The notes under the pieces are model-generated. The model was not told where the DNA came from. It was given only the letters and a program-made list of their open reading frames with translations, and searched no databases. Shown here in pieces: positions 12,670 through 13,143 of a DNA stretch of 13,143 bases. Source of the stretch: Frankiaceae bacterium (GTDB taxonomy: Bacteria > Actinomycetota > Actinomycetes > Mycobacteriales > SCTD01); NCBI GenBank assembly GCA_947479995.1, contig CANKBT010000055.1, forward strand, positions 1-13,143. The letters are read 5' to 3'. The translations under genes and the position numbers were made by a program. Positions within the stretch are counted from its first letter, which is position 1, and every line of letters starts with the position of its first letter.

Positions 12670-13143
12670 CTACGCCTTGCCGGCGAGCACGTCGACCAGG
12701 CGGCCCTCGACGCGGGCCTTCTCGATCGCCGCGGGGCTCATCGAGTCGAGGTCGGCCTTGGTGAGCTGGTCGGGGCGGTTGCGGCGGCGCTTGCCGCCGT
12801 CGGCGCTGCCGGCGAAGCGCCGGCGGCCGGTGTCGTCCTTGCCGTCGTCGTCCTTGCCGCCGGCGGCCTTGGCCAGGTGCGGCTTGCGCTCGAGCAGCTC
12901 GGCGAGCGCGTCGTCGATCGCCTCGGTGTCGATCTTGCCGCCGTCGACGAAGTCCTCGACCTGGCGCTGCAGCAGCAGCGCGGCGTCCTCGGGGTCGGCG
13001 AAGTTGCGCGCGGCCCGGGCCTCGATGCGGTCGGGGACGCGGTCGAGCAGCGCGGCGGCGGCCGCCTCCTCGCGTGCCTGGCGCCGGATCTCCTCGATGT
13101 CGGGCTTGTCGTCGTCCTTGCCGCCGCCCTTGCCGCCGCGGGC
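12670..13143 (-). CDS. Scaffolding protein, 3' part (start outside the window)
   Basis: The last 157 residues are visible and end at TAG 12670-12672. The composition is highly charged and helical, with no Cys or aromatic-rich core. It has a GGKGGGKDDDKPDIEEIRRQ stretch at the window edge, then REEAAAALLDRVPDRIEARA, DALAELLERKPHLAKAAGG, a second GGKDDDGKDD linker, and a basic GGKRRRNRPDQLTKADLDSM segment. The end, PAAIEKARVEGRLVDVLAGK, is a motif I recall at the C-terminus of actinophage scaffolds. Scaffolds use such a basic helical C-terminus to bind coat protein and are lost before DNA packaging. The place directly before the capsid gene supports the call. No protease domain is visible, although the missing N-terminal part could hold one. 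Confidence 0.82.
   Translation of the reverse strand, partial: ARGGKGGGKDDDKPDIEEIRRQAREEAAAAALLDRVPDRIEARAARNFADPEDAALLLQRQVEDFVDGGKIDTEAIDDALAELLERKPHLAKAAGGKDDDGKDDTGRRRFAGSADGGKRRRNRPDQLTKADLDSMSPAAIEKARVEGRLVDVLAGKA

Noticed and set aside
1..13143. CRISPR array, tRNA, insertion sequence or defence cassette
   Set aside because: There are no regularly spaced repeats, no cloverleaf-like CCA-ending segments, and no transposase or defence-like proteins. The gene content is phage structural throughout.

Overview
This window is a very GC-rich stretch in which every supported gene lies on the minus strand. It reads from right to left as the late structural module of a tailed, long-tailed (siphovirus-type) phage or prophage. 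The GC-rich third codon positions, the frequent GTG starts and the resemblance of several proteins to actinobacteriophage structural families suggest a high-GC actinobacterial host. The sequence does not identify the host, and it does not say whether this is a free phage or a prophage; no integrase or attachment site lies in the window.

Layout in transcription order. Head module: a scaffolding protein cut by the right edge (12670-13143), a major capsid protein (11615-12601), and a 171-residue head-region accessory protein (11008-11523). Neck module: a head-tail adaptor (10337-10936), a head-closure candidate (9939-10337), an HK97 gp10-like neck protein (9580-9942) and a tail terminator (9164-9583). 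Tail module: a small accessory protein of 117 residues (8800-9153), the tail tube protein (8251-8769), the tail assembly chaperones G (7718-8248) and G-T (7347-8248, by -1 frameshift), an 885-residue tape measure protein (4697-7354), a distal tail protein (3804-4700), a minor tail protein (2891-3793), a Gp37-like hub or tip protein (1806-2894), a tail protein with a carboxypeptidase-regulatory-like N-terminus (1003-1803) and an alpha/beta hydrolase (260-1006). After these come a small two-helix membrane protein that is a holin candidate (32-241) and the first 11 codons of a further gene (1-35).

The genes from 10936 leftwards are packed with GTGA, ATGA or TGATG overlaps or very short gaps, which fits one translationally coupled transcript. 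The only sizeable gaps flank the capsid gene and its downstream neighbour. All three of these gaps carry inverted repeats, two of them long (16 bp perfect; 18 bp with one bulge).

The best points for follow-up are: a canonical slippery heptamer CCCTTTC in exactly the right frame for the chaperone fusion, whose extension carries a four-cysteine zinc-ribbon motif; a capsid protein that starts, from a good ribosome binding site, with a roughly 42-residue hydrophobic extension not expected in its family; hairpins bracketing the capsid and accessory genes, one ending at the ribosome binding site of the adaptor; and a tail-module hydrolase with a Pro-Thr-Ser-Met-Gly nucleophile elbow. There is no gene-free stretch longer than 300 bases, and I saw no tRNA, rRNA, CRISPR array, insertion sequence or credible plus-strand gene.
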